Positions 8,429-16,826 of a stretch of 64,000 bases of DNA are shown here, piece after piece. A program made the position numbers and the translations under genes. The DNA comes from Metapseudomonas resinovorans DSM 21078 (lineage in GTDB: Bacteria; Pseudomonadota; Gammaproteobacteria; Pseudomonadales; Pseudomonadaceae): contig NZ_AUIE01000021.1 in NCBI RefSeq assembly GCF_000423545.1, forward strand, positions 78,791-142,790, given 5' to 3'. The notes under the pieces were generated by a model. The model saw only the letters and a program-made list of their open reading frames with translations. It did not search any database and was not told the origin of the DNA. How positions within the stretch are numbered: position 1 is the stretch's first letter; each line of letters starts with the position of its first letter.

Positions 8429-9838
8429 TCAGCGGCTGGCGACAGCCTGCTTCTGATTGGCGCTGACAAAATCGAGCGCCGTGCCGCCGTGTTGCTGGGC
8501 GTACAGCTCGGCCTGGGACTTGAGCAGGAAGGCGCTCAGCTCACCCTTGTCGTTGCGCACGAACCAGGCCTGGTTGGCCAGCAGCTTGATCCCGCTGTCG
8601 GCGGCCTGGGCATAGATGGCGCGGATGTCCTTGCCCTCCTGTTCCAGCTGCGCCAGGGCGGTCAGCGCAGCTTCCGGCGACGCGTAATGACGGACCTTGC
8701 CCTCACCGCGCACCCATATCTGCGCCAGGCGCTTGAAGTCGGTGATCGGCTTGCCGGTGGCCGCGTCGTTGGCCACCAGTGGCAGCTGCGCATAGTTCTT
8801 CAGCGCCTTGTCGTAGTCCTGCCCGGCCTGCTCGAAGGCGGCGCGGATGTACTGGTCGTCGATGAACTGGGCGGTATCCAGGCCCCGATCGGTCTTCTTC
8901 AGCAGTTTCAGGGTATCGATCGAGGTGGCCACCGCCTTGCGGTACTCGGGCTTCCAGGTCAGGTCGCGGGTCTGCAGGCCAAGGGGGCCGTGGAACAGGT
9001 AGTTCACCTCGGCCTCGATGCCGGTGACCTTCTCGATCAGCTCGCTGTACTTCTCAGGCGACTCGGCGATCAGGCGGTCGGCTTCCAGGCTGGCGCGTAG
9101 GTAGGCGGTGACGATCTCCGGGTACTTTTTCGCATAGGCCGCATCCACCAGTGCGCCGTGGAAGGTAGGCGCCTCGGCCTGGGAGCCGTCATAGATCTTC
9201 CTTGCGAAGCCGCGGTTGGGGAACAACTCGGCAAAGGGCACGAAGTCAGCGTGAGCCTCGATGCGGTTGCTGCGCAGCGCGGAGCCGGCGATCTCCGGTG
9301 GCTGGGCGATGATGCGCACGTCCTTCTCCGGGTCCCAGCCCTGGGCAGCAACAGCGCGCAGCAACATGCCGTGAGCAGTGGAGGCGAAGGGCACGGAAAT
9401 GGTCTTGCCCTTGAGCTCGGCCAGCGACTGCACCGGAGAGGACGCCGGTACCACGATGCCGTTGCCGCTGCCAAGGGTGCTGCCCGAGAGCACGCTGATG
9501 AACAGGCTCCGCTTGCCCGCATCCAGATGGGCGACGCCGTTGAAGGAGCCGGGGAAGTCGGCCATGGCGCCAAAGTCCAGCTTGCCGGCGACCATCTCGT
9601 TGGTCAGCGGTGCGCCGCTGGTGAAGTTCTTCCACTCCACCTGGTAGTCGGCGTCCTTGTACTTGCCATCACGAGGCAGGTATTTCTCCAGCAGGCCCAG
9701 CTCGCGGATGAGCAGACCGCCGGTGGCGCAGTTGATGGTGGTGTCCTGGGTGCCGATGGCGATGCGGATGGTTTCCGCGGAGGCGGACAGGCTGGAGATG
9801 GCCAGCGCGAGGCCGGCGACGGTTGCACGAAGACGCAT
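8429..9838 (-). CDS. ABC transporter substrate-binding protein, large sulfonate/nitrate type
   Basis: The 469-aa periplasmic protein starts at 9838 with signal peptide MRLRATVAGLALAISSLSASA, then ETIRIAIGTQDTTINCATGG. It has the SsuA/NrtA fold (GKTISVPFASTAHGMLLRA, NRIEAHADFVPFAELFPN) but is some 150 residues longer than TauA. The extra C-terminal domain (about 330-469) is rich in helices. The gene precedes its permease and follows the ferredoxin gene. The ligand may be an organosulfur or other small anion. This is inferred from the class and from the neighbouring sulfur genes; it cannot be read from the sequence. Confidence 0.87.
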   Translation of the reverse strand: MRLRATVAGLALAISSLSASAETIRIAIGTQDTTINCATGGLLIRELGLLEKYLPRDGKYKDADYQVEWKNFTSGAPLTNEMVAGKLDFGAMADFPGSFNGVAHLDAGKRSLFISVLSGSTLGSGNGIVVPASSPVQSLAELKGKTISVPFASTAHGMLLRAVAAQGWDPEKDVRIIAQPPEIAGSALRSNRIEAHADFVPFAELFPNRGFARKIYDGSQAEAPTFHGALVDAAYAKKYPEIVTAYLRASLEADRLIAESPEKYSELIEKVTGIEAEVNYLFHGPLGLQTRDLTWKPEYRKAVATSIDTLKLLKKTDRGLDTAQFIDDQYIRAAFEQAGQDYDKALKNYAQLPLVANDAATGKPITDFKRLAQIWVRGEGKVRHYASPEAALTALAQLEQEGKDIRAIYAQAADSGIKLLANQAWFVRNDKGELSAFLLKSQAELYAQQHGGTALDFVSANQKQAVASR

Positions 9839-9959
9839 GGGTTTTTCCCCTCGAATCATGAGTGTTGGAATCGTCTCCGCCACGTGGTCGGGTGGTGGGA
9901 AACGAGGGGCTTTCAGGTGAGGCGTCCGGGGGTTGGCCGGATGGCGGATTGCATTTTTT

Positions 9960-10026
9960 GTAGGAGCCCGCTTGCTGGCGAAGCGCTTGCCTGCAGGTCC
10001 GTTGTTCGCCAGCAAGCTGGCTCCTA
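9960..10026. repeat. GTAGGAGC/GCTCCTA palindromic repeat
   Basis: An inverted pair resembling TAGGAGCCCGCTTGCTGGCG and its complement surrounds a short loop. It is the same family as the core of the 147-bp composite repeats at 17617-17763 and 49131-49277. It lies between the ferredoxin and binding-protein genes, within the presumed transcript. Confidence 0.65.
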
Positions 10027-10044
10027 GAGGTTTCTCACACTCGG

Positions 10045-10290
10045 TCAGCGCAGCAGGTAAGGAATCTCCACCTTCACCGCGCCGGTCGGGCAGTCTTTCT
10101 CGCAGGGCATGCAGTACCAGCATTCGTCGAAGGCCATGTAGGCCTTCTGGGTGGCCGGGTTGATGGCCAAGAGGTCCATCGGGCAGACCTCGACACAGAC
10201 CGTGCAGCCCTTCTCGGCGATGCACTTGTCTTCGTCGATGGTCACCGGCGCACTGCTGCGGAAGAAAATTTCCTGGGGTTGATGGGCCAT
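10045..10290 (-). CDS. AprB-like 2[4Fe-4S] ferredoxin
   Basis: The 81-aa protein has two cluster motifs. The first is C-x5-C-x2-C-x3-CP (CIAEKGCTVCVEVCP) and the second is C-x2-C-x2-C-x3-CP (CWYCMPCEKDCP), so eight cysteines for two [4Fe-4S] clusters. The spacing and the text around them resemble the beta subunit of adenylylsulfate reductase (AprB), minus AprB's C-terminal tail. It follows the flavoprotein gene after 85 bp and presumably shuttles electrons to or from it. The short length means the tail that locks AprB onto AprA is missing, so the complex may differ. Confidence 0.87.
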   Translation of the reverse strand: MAHQPQEIFFRSSAPVTIDEDKCIAEKGCTVCVEVCPMDLLAINPATQKAYMAFDECWYCMPCEKDCPTGAVKVEIPYLLR

Positions 10291-10347
10291 TTCACGATTT
10301 CCTTGGAGCCTGGGGCTCTCGTTATGGGTCTTGTACGCTGGTCAACA

Positions 10348-10371
10348 TAGGGTGGGCTGAAGCCCACCCTA
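10348..10371. repeat. TAGGGTGGGCT palindrome between flavoprotein and ferredoxin genes
   Basis: A perfect hairpin TAGGGTGGGCT/AGCCCACCCTA lies just after the flavoprotein stop. It is the same family as the copies at 29-50 and 50753-50810. Confidence 0.65.
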
Positions 10372-10375
10372 AAAC

Positions 10376-12103
10376 CTACGCTGCCGCTTCGGCCTTCACG
10401 CGCAGGCGGTCGTAGGCCTGCTGCTCTTGTGCATCCAGCGGGATCAGGTACGGCTCCACCGCTTTCTTGAAGCTCGTCATGTGGCCGTCCTCGCCCTTCT
10501 TCAGGTGGCAATGGCAGAACCAGTCGATGTCATTACGCTCGGGGTGGTCGACGCGGTGGTGGTACAGGCCCCAGCGGCTCTCGGCGCGGAACAACGAAGC
10601 GCGGGCGGCCATCTCGGCACAGTCACGGATAACCGCCACTTCCATGGCGCGCATCAGCTCGTGAGGGTTGCTGGCTTTCATCTGCGCCAGGTCCCGCTCG
10701 ATCTCGGCGAAGCGCGTGAGGCCGATCTCCATCTTCTTCGTCACCTTGGGCGGCTGCAGGTAATCGTTGACCATGCGCCGCAGCTTGTACTCCACCTGGG
10801 CCGGCGGCAGACCATGTTCACGCTGCAGCGGCGCGAAGACCCGCGCCTGCTCGCGCTCCACCTGTCCCGGGTCGACTTCGGCGAAGTCGCGCCCGGCCAC
10901 GTAGTCCGCCGCATTGACCCCGGCGAACCAGCCGTAGGTGAAGGCGCCGAGCATGTAGTTGTGCGGCACGGCAGCCATGTCGCCAGCTGCGTACAGCCCT
11001 TTCACCGAGGTTTCGGCATTCTCGTTGACCCACACACCCGAGGCCGAATGGCCGGAGCAGAAGCCGATCTCGGAGATGTGCATCTCGACCATCTGCGAGC
11101 GGTAGTCGGTGCCGCGGTTGGCGTGGAACTGCCCGCGACTGGGGCGCTCGTTGCTATGGAGGATCTCTTCGATGGTCTGGATGGTTTCTTCGGCCAGGTG
11201 ATCAAGCTTGAGGAACACCGGGCCATTGCCGCCTTCGAGTTCCTGGTGGAACTCCCACATCATCTGGCCGCTCCAGTAGTCGCACTCGATGAAGCGCTCG
11301 CCCTTGCTGTTAGCGGTGTAACCACCCAGCGGGCCGGTGACGTACGCGCAGGCGGGGCCGTTGTAGTCCTTGATCAGCGGATTGATCTGGAAGCACTCCA
11401 GGTTCGCCAACTCCGCCCCGGCGTGATAGGCCATGGCGTAGCCGTCGCCGGCATTCGTGGGATTCTCGTAGGTGCCCATCAGGTAGCCGGAAGATGGCAG
11501 GCCAAGGCGGCCAGCGGCGCCGCAGGCAAGGATCACCGCCTTGGCGCGGATCACCCGGAATTCGCCACTGCGACAGTCGAAGCCCATCACCCCGCTCGCC
11601 GCACCCTCGCCATCCAGCAGCAGACGGGTGCAGACGATACGGTTGCTGATCTCCACCCGCGCACGCTTGAGCTGGCGGTAAAGCACCTTCTTGATGTCGT
11701 GCCCCTCGGGCATCGGCAGCACGTAGGCGCCCATGTGGTGGACCTTCTTCACTGCGTAGTCGCCGGTCTCGTCCTTCTCGAACTTCACCCCCCAGCGGTC
11801 GAGTTGCTGGATGGTTTCGAAACTGTGGGTGGCGTAGGCGTAGACGGCGGCCTGATTGACGATGCCATCGTTGGCGATAGTGATTTCCTTGGTGTACTGC
11901 TCGGGCGTCGCGTGGCCGGGGATGATGGCGTTGTTCAGCCCGTCCATGCCCATGCTGATGGCACCACTGCGCTTGACGTTGGCCTTGTCCAGCAGGAGCA
12001 CACGCAGCTCGCGGTTCTTCTCCTTGGCCTTGATCGCGGCCATGGGGCCAGCGGTGCCGCCGCCGATGACGACGATGTCGTAGTCCTGCTCTCGCGTACT
12101 CAT
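10376..12103 (-). CDS. AprA-like FAD-dependent oxidoreductase (fumarate reductase superfamily)
   Basis: The 575-aa flavoprotein has an N-terminal Rossmann motif G14-x-G16-x-x-G19 (VVIGGGTAGPMAA). Next comes SGAISMGMDGLNNA, which resembles the start of adenylylsulfate reductase alpha (AprA) more than SdhA or FrdA. Near residues 350-400 is GFCSGHSASGVWVNENAETSVKG and then LYAAGDMAAVPHNYMLGAFTYG, the FAD-binding return segment seen in AprA. The C-terminal helical domain carries WGLYHHRVDHPERNDIDWFCHCHL. It lacks a Tat signal, so it acts in the cytoplasm. It is translationally coupled to the GntR gene (ATGA) and followed by the AprB-like ferredoxin. AprA proper is longer (about 620-660 aa). The reaction is unknown; a reductive or oxidative step on an imported sulfur compound is the best guess. 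Confidence 0.85.
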   Translation of the reverse strand: MSTREQDYDIVVIGGGTAGPMAAIKAKEKNRELRVLLLDKANVKRSGAISMGMDGLNNAIIPGHATPEQYTKEITIANDGIVNQAAVYAYATHSFETIQQLDRWGVKFEKDETGDYAVKKVHHMGAYVLPMPEGHDIKKVLYRQLKRARVEISNRIVCTRLLLDGEGAASGVMGFDCRSGEFRVIRAKAVILACGAAGRLGLPSSGYLMGTYENPTNAGDGYAMAYHAGAELANLECFQINPLIKDYNGPACAYVTGPLGGYTANSKGERFIECDYWSGQMMWEFHQELEGGNGPVFLKLDHLAEETIQTIEEILHSNERPSRGQFHANRGTDYRSQMVEMHISEIGFCSGHSASGVWVNENAETSVKGLYAAGDMAAVPHNYMLGAFTYGWFAGVNAADYVAGRDFAEVDPGQVEREQARVFAPLQREHGLPPAQVEYKLRRMVNDYLQPPKVTKKMEIGLTRFAEIERDLAQMKASNPHELMRAMEVAVIRDCAEMAARASLFRAESRWGLYHHRVDHPERNDIDWFCHCHLKKGEDGHMTSFKKAVEPYLIPLDAQEQQAYDRLRVKAEAAA

Positions 12104-12849
12104 GCCTGGGATCCCTTCTGACGGTCGATGCGCAGGCGGTACTGGAAGGCATCGCCGCGGTAGTAGAGGTGTTCGAAATCCAGCGGGGTGCCGTCGGCAG
12201 CGTGGGTCAGGCGCTCGATACGCATGATCGGCGAACCTTCCTCCACCTCCAGCGCCTGGGTCAGGTCGCCGTCGGCCAGCACCGCGTCGATGGCGAGATC
12301 GGCATGGCCGAGGGGAATGCCGCAGTCGTTCTCGAGGATGAGGAAGATGTCGCGGGTGGCGAGGTCAGCCTTCTCCAGCTTTTCGCCCACCGCCTTCGGC
12401 AACCAGGTGATTTCCAGAGATACCGGCTCACGGTTGATCAGGCGCACGCGGCGGATCTCGGTTACAGGGCTGCCTTCCTCCAGCTGCAGGCGCGCCGCCA
12501 CCAGCGGACTGGCTGGCACATGGCGGAAGCTGCGCAAGCGGTTGAGCACTTCGTAGCCCATCTGCGTCATGGACTCGGCCAGCCCCTGCAGGGTGCTGAC
12601 GTTCTGGAAGGCCTTGGGCTTGGCCACGAAGGTGCCCTTGCCGTGGATCTTGAAGATCAGCCCTTCCTTCTGCAGGTCGCCTAGCGCCTGGCGCACGGTG
12701 ATACGGCTGACGCCGAAGACCTTGCCCAGCTCGCTTTCCGAAGGCATGCGGCTGTGGGGCGGGTAGGTACCGTCGAGGATGCGCCCGCGCAGCAGCTCCT
12801 TGAGCTGGCTGTAGAGCGGTACCGGGGAGAGGGGAAGCAGTTCGGCCAT
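12100..12849 (-). CDS. GntR-family regulator with UTRA domain (HutC type)
   Basis: The 249-aa regulator has a winged helix at residues 1-75 (PLYSQLKELLRGRILDGTYP, SESELGKVFGVSRITVRQAL, GKGTFVAKP). A UTRA ligand-binding domain spans about 95-240. HutC-type regulators are usually repressors released by a small effector. It is the first gene of the eight-gene operon and overlaps the flavoprotein start by 4 bp. It very likely autoregulates through the perfect 16-bp palindrome at 12873-12888. The effector is probably the imported substrate or a product of it. Confidence 0.9.
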   Translation of the reverse strand: MAELLPLSPVPLYSQLKELLRGRILDGTYPPHSRMPSESELGKVFGVSRITVRQALGDLQKEGLIFKIHGKGTFVAKPKAFQNVSTLQGLAESMTQMGYEVLNRLRSFRHVPASPLVAARLQLEEGSPVTEIRRVRLINREPVSLEITWLPKAVGEKLEKADLATRDIFLILENDCGIPLGHADLAIDAVLADGDLTQALEVEEGSPIMRIERLTHAADGTPLDFEHLYYRGDAFQYRLRIDRQKGSQA

Positions 12850-12872
12850 GTCGTTGTTCGCTCGTGATCCTG

Positions 12873-12888
12873 ACTTGTTATAACAAGT
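12873..12888. promoter_or_regulatory. Perfect 16-bp palindrome, likely GntR operator
   Basis: ACTTGTTATAACAAGT lies 24 bp upstream of the GntR-family start. It has the TTGTnATnACAA look typical of HutC-subfamily operators. It would control the whole operon 12849-5390. Confidence 0.65.
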
Positions 12889-12980
12889 TGTGGCGAGAGA
12901 ATAGCGGGCATAAGAACGATCAGCGAAATACTTTTATTGCATAAGGATAGAAGGCCGAGGGACGGTGCTCTTGCTGTTTT

Positions 12981-13073
12981 GTGGGGGCGAATTCATTCGC
13001 TATGCAGTCCGCAGGATTGCCCTGGCTGGTCGGGGACCGCTGCGCGGTCCTCAGCGAATGAATTCGCCCCCAC
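12981..13073. repeat. GTGGGGGCGAATTCATTCGC inverted repeat pair
   Basis: The arms GTGGGGGCGAATTCATTCGC (12981-13000) and its near-complement ending at 13073 enclose about 50 bp containing a smaller hairpin (GGACCGC/GCGGTCC). The same family flanks the composite repeat at 17586-17846, and a worn copy is at 32574-32656. Confidence 0.7.
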
Positions 13074-13099
13074 AAGGAATCGTCCCTGCAAGTGCAGCA

Positions 13100-13138
13100 G
13101 AAAAAAGAACGCCGACGATAGTACAGACTCGTCGGCGT
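13100..13138 (-). terminator. Rho-independent terminator of the metQ-like gene
   Basis: On the minus strand, the stem CGCCGACGA/TCGTCGGCG (13110-13118 and 13129-13137) is followed by TTCTTTTTT. It lies 46 bp past the stop of the gene at 13184-13966. Confidence 0.75.
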
Positions 13139-13183
13139 GAGGAGAGGCGCACTGGCCAGTGCGCCACCGTGGCTAGCAGGTGA

Positions 13184-13966
13184 TCAGAAGGCGGGCACCA
13201 CTGCGCCGGAGTACTTCTGCTCGATGAAGGCTTTCACTTCCGGGCTGGTCAGCGCGGAGGAGAGTTTTTTGATGGCGTCGCTGTCCTTGTTGTCCGGACG
13301 GGCTACCAGGTAGTTCACGTAGGGCGAGGTGCGGTCTTCCAGCACCAGCGCGTCCTTGGTCGGGTTCAGCTTGGCTTCCAGCGCGTAGTTGGTGTTGATC
13401 AGGGCCAGGTCGACCTGGTCGAGCACGCGCGGCAGCAGGGCCGACTCCAGTTCCTTGAACTTGAAGTTGTGCGGGTTCTCAGCGATGTCCTTCGGCGTGG
13501 CCAGGGCGTTCTTCGGGTCCTTCAGCTTTATCACACCCGCTTTCTGCAGCAGGATCAGGGCGCGGCCGCTGTTGCTGCCTTCATTGGGGAGGGCGATGGT
13601 GGCGCCGTCCGGCAGCTCTTTCAGAGATTTGTACTTGCTGGAGTAGCCGCCGAAGGGCTCGACGTGCACGCCCTTGACGATCACCAAGTGGGTGCCTTTG
13701 CCGCTGTTGAAGTTGTCCAGGTAAGGCTTGGTCTGGAAGTAGTTGGCGTCCAGGCGCTTCTGGTCCACCTGCACGTTAGGTTGCACGTAGTCGGTGAAGA
13801 CCTTCACTTCCAGGTCCACGCCTTCCTTGGCCAGCTGAGGTTTGATCAGCTCAAGGATTTCGGCGTGCGGTACCGGGGTGGCGGCTACTACGAGCTTCTC
13901 GCCGGCATGGGCGAGGGTGGCGGAGAGGGCAGCGGCCAGGGCGGTCAACAGCAAGGTCTTCTTCAT
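13184..13966 (-). CDS. MetQ/NlpA-family substrate-binding protein without lipobox
   Basis: The 260-aa protein starts at 13966 (MKKTLLLTALAAALSATLAHAGEK). The family marks are AATPVPHAEILELIKPQLAKEG, ANYFQTKPYLDNFN, and ALINTNYALEAKLNPTKDAL. The family binds methionine or related sulfur amino acids for MetNI. The signal peptide ends at AHA-GE with no cysteine, so unlike E. coli MetQ it should be soluble in the periplasm. There is no metN or metI next to it. It is divergent from the D-cysteine desulfhydrase gene and may use a transporter encoded elsewhere. Confidence 0.88.
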   Translation of the reverse strand: MKKTLLLTALAAALSATLAHAGEKLVVAATPVPHAEILELIKPQLAKEGVDLEVKVFTDYVQPNVQVDQKRLDANYFQTKPYLDNFNSGKGTHLVIVKGVHVEPFGGYSSKYKSLKELPDGATIALPNEGSNSGRALILLQKAGVIKLKDPKNALATPKDIAENPHNFKFKELESALLPRVLDQVDLALINTNYALEAKLNPTKDALVLEDRTSPYVNYLVARPDNKDSDAIKKLSSALTSPEVKAFIEQKYSGAVVPAF

Positions 13967-14069
13967 GGTGGTCCTTTTCGAATCTGCGGCTCCGGCTGGA
14001 TCTTCAGCCACGAGCGGGTGTTGGGATGCCCGGTCTGGGTGCGCCGGGTTGAGGGCGACACTACGGAAA

Positions 14070-14135
14070 TTCTTTATTCCAACAAAATACTAATTTCTTA
14101 TTTTTATATTCAATAATCGAATTAAAAACATGCAG
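14070..14135. promoter_or_regulatory. AT-rich island between the metQ-like gene and dcyD
   Basis: This low-GC stretch contains TTTATTCC and ATTTCTTATTTTT. The latter 13-mer also occurs in the tauA/oprD control region (from about 1673). It is probably the divergent promoter for the two sulfur amino acid genes. CysB is a plausible activator, by inference. Confidence 0.45.
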
Positions 14136-14251
14136 GATGTTAATGCCCACACCCTGACTGCCCGGTACGTTCATGTCGCCTCTGCGAATTGCCTGCGACG
14201 CCCCGGCTCACTAGAGTGGCAGCCTTCGCAACCGCCTATCGGAACCACGCC

Positions 14252-15253
14252 ATGCTCGATGCAGCCCTCGCCCGCTTTTCCCGCCTGGAACTGGTTCCCT
14301 CGCCCACCCCGCTAGAGAAGCTTGCGCATCTGTCGCAGAAGCTCGGCCGCAGCGTCTATGTGAAGCGCGACGACATCACCCCCTTCGCTCTCGGCGGCAA
14401 TAAGGTGCGCAAGCTGGAGTTCCTCGCCGCCGATGCCCTGGCCCAGGGTGCGGATACCCTGGTCACCGCCGGCGCCATCCAGTCCAACCACGTTCGCCAG
14501 ACTGCCGCCCTCGCCGCGCGCCTCGGCCTCGGTTGTGTAGCACTGCTGGAAAACCCCATCGGCACCTCCGACAGCAACTACCTCGGCAACGGCAACCGCC
14601 TGCTGCTGGACCTGTTCGGCACCGAGTGCGAGCTGGTACCCAACCTGGACAACGCCGACGAACTCCTCGCCGCCACTGGCGAGCGCCTGCGCGCCGCCGG
14701 CAAGAAACCGTACCTGGTGCCCATCGGTGGCTCGAATGCGCTGGGTGCGCTGGGTTATGTGCGCGCCGGCCTGGAACTGGCCGAGCAGATCAAGGCCAGT
14801 GGCGAGCACTTCTCCGCCGTGGTCCTGGCTTCCGGCAGCGCCGGTACCCACGCGGGCCTCGCCCTGGCGCTGGAATACGCCCTGCCTGGCACTCGCGTGG
14901 TCGGCGTCACCGTCTCACGCCCGGACGCCACCCAGCGACCCAAGGTCGAAGGCCTGTTGCAACGCACCGCCGACCTGCTCGGCGTGCCGGTACCGGCCGG
15001 GCTCAAGGTGGAGTTGTGGGACCAGTACTTCTTCCCGCGCTATGGCGAACCGAACGCCGGCACCCTGGACGCGGTGCGCCAGGTCGCCAGCCTGGAAGGC
15101 CTGCTGCTGGACCCGGTGTACACCGGCAAGGCCTTCGCCGGTCTGCTGGATGGCATCGGCAAGGGCGCCTTCGATGGCGACGGCCCGGTACTGTTCCTGC
15201 ACACCGGTGGCTCGCCGGCGCTGTTCGCCTATCATCCTGCGGGTACCCCGTGA
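14252..15253 (+). CDS. dcyD: D-cysteine desulfhydrase (PLP)
   Basis: The 333-aa PLP enzyme of the ACC deaminase/D-cysteine desulfhydrase family turns D-cysteine into pyruvate, sulfide and ammonia. Seen: [16 protein letters not shown] near the start, [23 protein letters not shown] with the PLP lysine in GGNK, and [18 protein letters not shown]. The start at 14252 was chosen because [15 protein letters not shown] matches the usual family N-terminus; an upstream TTG would add 21 unlikely residues. It is followed by the cystine importer genes, the partner arrangement also known in enterobacteria (dcyD-yecSC), so the two act together. Confidence 0.9.
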   Translation: MLDAALARFSRLELVPSPTPLEKLAHLSQKLGRSVYVKRDDITPFALGGNKVRKLEFLAADALAQGADTLVTAGAIQSNHVRQTAALAARLGLGCVALLENPIGTSDSNYLGNGNRLLLDLFGTECELVPNLDNADELLAATGERLRAAGKKPYLVPIGGSNALGALGYVRAGLELAEQIKASGEHFSAVVLASGSAGTHAGLALALEYALPGTRVVGVTVSRPDATQRPKVEGLLQRTADLLGVPVPAGLKVELWDQYFFPRYGEPNAGTLDAVRQVASLEGLLLDPVYTGKAFAGLLDGIGKGAFDGDGPVLFLHTGGSPALFAYHPAGTP

Positions 15254-15258
15254 CACCT

Positions 15259-15316
15259 GCTTATTCTCTATTTGAAGCAATAGATAATTTTTAATTATTT
15301 TATTGCATATAACCAA
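15259..15316. promoter_or_regulatory. AT-rich island upstream of tcyJ
   Basis: The gap between dcyD and tcyJ contains CTATT/AATAG arms and a TTTTTAATTATTTTATTGCATAT-like low-GC run. It is one of five similar islands before sulfur genes in this window. It may carry a separate promoter for tcyJLN. Confidence 0.4.
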
Positions 15317-15363
15317 ATCCCTAGAGTTGCGACACCTTTAGCCACCTGCCCCGTGAGGCTCAT

Positions 15364-16161
15364 ATGACATTTGCAACCCTGCGTCGCCAGTTCATCCTCG
15401 GCAGCCTGAGCCTGGTGCTCGGCGCCAGCTTCGTCGGCACCAGTTCCGCCGCCGACCTGCTTCAGGACATTCAGCAGAAAGGCGCCATCAAGGTCGGCCT
15501 GGAAGGCACCTACCCGCCCTTCAACTACCAGGATGAGAGCGGCAAGCTGACCGGCTTCGAAGTGGAACTGGCCGAGGCCCTGGCCAAGGAGCTGGGCGTG
15601 AAGGCCGAGTTCCAGCCGACCAAATGGGACGGCATCCTCGCCGCGCTGGAGTCCAAGCGCCTGGACGTGGTGATCAACCAGGTGACCATCTCCGACGAGC
15701 GCAAGAAGAAGTACGACTTCTCCACCCCCTACACCGTCTCCGGCATCCAGGCGCTGGTGCGCAAGGGTACCGAAGGCAGCATCAAGACCGCCGCTGACCT
15801 GGCCGGCAAGAAAGTCGGCGTGGGCCTGGGTACCAACTACGAGCAATGGCTGAAGGAAAACGTCCCGCAGGCCGACATCCGTACCTACGACGACGACCCC
15901 ACCAAATTCCAGGACCTGAACGTTGGCCGCATCGACGCCATCCTGGTGGATCGCCTGGCCGCCTTCGAAATGGTCGAGAAAACCGGTGGCAAGCTGGCCG
16001 TGACCGGCGAACCTTTCTCCCGTCAGGAAGCCGGTATCGCCCTACGCAAGGGCAACCCGGAATTGCTGGCGGCCATCGACAAGGCGCTGGCCAAGCTGAA
16101 GGCCGACGGCACCCTGAAAAAACTCTCCGAAAAATGGTTCAAGGCTGACGTGACCCAATGA
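15364..16161 (+). CDS. tcyJ: L-cystine ABC transporter substrate-binding protein
   Basis: The 265-aa periplasmic binding protein of the amino acid family (SBP_bac_3) has a signal peptide to about residue 30 (VGTSSAADLL). It then reads IKVGLEGTYPPFNYQDESGKLTGFEVELAEALAKELG, followed by a GILAALESKRLDVVINQVTISDERKKKYDFSTPY block and GVGLGTNYEQWL. These match FliY/TcyJ cystine-binding proteins. It overlaps the permease start by 4 bp and lies after the D-cysteine desulfhydrase gene. Confidence 0.9.
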   Translation: MTFATLRRQFILGSLSLVLGASFVGTSSAADLLQDIQQKGAIKVGLEGTYPPFNYQDESGKLTGFEVELAEALAKELGVKAEFQPTKWDGILAALESKRLDVVINQVTISDERKKKYDFSTPYTVSGIQALVRKGTEGSIKTAADLAGKKVGVGLGTNYEQWLKENVPQADIRTYDDDPTKFQDLNVGRIDAILVDRLAAFEMVEKTGGKLAVTGEPFSRQEAGIALRKGNPELLAAIDKALAKLKADGTLKKLSEKWFKADVTQ

Positions 16162-16826
16162 TCGAAACCAGCCTGCAACTTGCGCTGGATTCCGCGCCCT
16201 TCCTGCTGAAGGGCGCGGTGTTTACGGTGGTACTGAGCCTCGGCGGCATGTTCTTCGGACTGCTGCTGGGGTTCGTCCTCGCCCTGATGCGCCTCTACGG
16301 TTTCACCGCCCTGCAGTGGCTTTCGCGGATCTACGTGTCGTTCTTCCGCGGCACGCCGCTGCTGGTGCAGTTGTTCATGATCTATTACGGCCTGCCGCAG
16401 CTGGGTATCCAGCTCGATCCGCTGCCCGCGGCGTTGATCGGCTTCTCGCTGAACATGGCCGCCTACACCTCGGAAATCCTCCGCGCCGCCATCGCCTCGA
16501 TCGACAAGGGCCAATGGGAAGCCGCCGCCAGCATCGGCATGAGCCGCACCCAGACGCTGGTCCGCGCCATCCTGCCGCAGGCTGCGCGCACCGCCCTGCC
16601 GCCGCTGGGCAACAGTTTCATCTCGCTGGTCAAGGACACCGCCCTGGCCGCCACCATCCAGGTGCCGGAACTGTTCCGCCAGGCGCAGCTGATCACCGCG
16701 CGCACCTTCGAGATCTTCACCATGTACCTGGCCGCCGCGCTGATCTACTGGGTGCTGGCCACCGTGCTGTCGCATTTCCAGAGTCGCCTCGAGGCGCGGG
16801 TCAACCAGCATGAGCAGGACAGCTGA
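16158..16826 (+). CDS. tcyL: L-cystine ABC transporter permease
   Basis: The 222-aa HAAT-type permease has about five transmembrane segments and the usual amino acid permease loop [53 protein letters not shown] is a family hallmark. It is coupled at both ends (ATGA with tcyJ, one-base overlap with tcyN). It corresponds to YecS/TcyL. Confidence 0.9.
   Translation: MIETSLQLALDSAPFLLKGAVFTVVLSLGGMFFGLLLGFVLALMRLYGFTALQWLSRIYVSFFRGTPLLVQLFMIYYGLPQLGIQLDPLPAALIGFSLNMAAYTSEILRAAIASIDKGQWEAAASIGMSRTQTLVRAILPQAARTALPPLGNSFISLVKDTALAATIQVPELFRQAQLITARTFEIFTMYLAAALIYWVLATVLSHFQSRLEARVNQHEQDS

Larger units (their letters stand above)
12850..13183. other. Intergenic region between the GntR gene and the metQ-like gene
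   Basis: These 334 bp hold the GntR promoter and operator (12850-12950), a GCGAATTCATTCGC palindromic repeat pair (12981-13073), and the terminator of the metQ-like gene (13100-13138). No coding frame in it looks real. Confidence 0.6.

Noticed and set aside
8429..10225. Long version (598 aa) of the binding protein reaching into the ferredoxin gene
   Set aside because: The extra 129 residues are out-of-frame ferredoxin and repeat sequence. The signal peptide at 9838 shows the true start.
10427..12121. 564-codon plus-strand frame opposite the AprA-like gene
   Set aside because: Antisense shadow. The minus-strand frame has all FAD-domain motifs and correct coupling to neighbours.
12937..13183. 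Short frames over the GAATTCATTCGC repeat
   Set aside because: They only cover palindromic repeats and a terminator.
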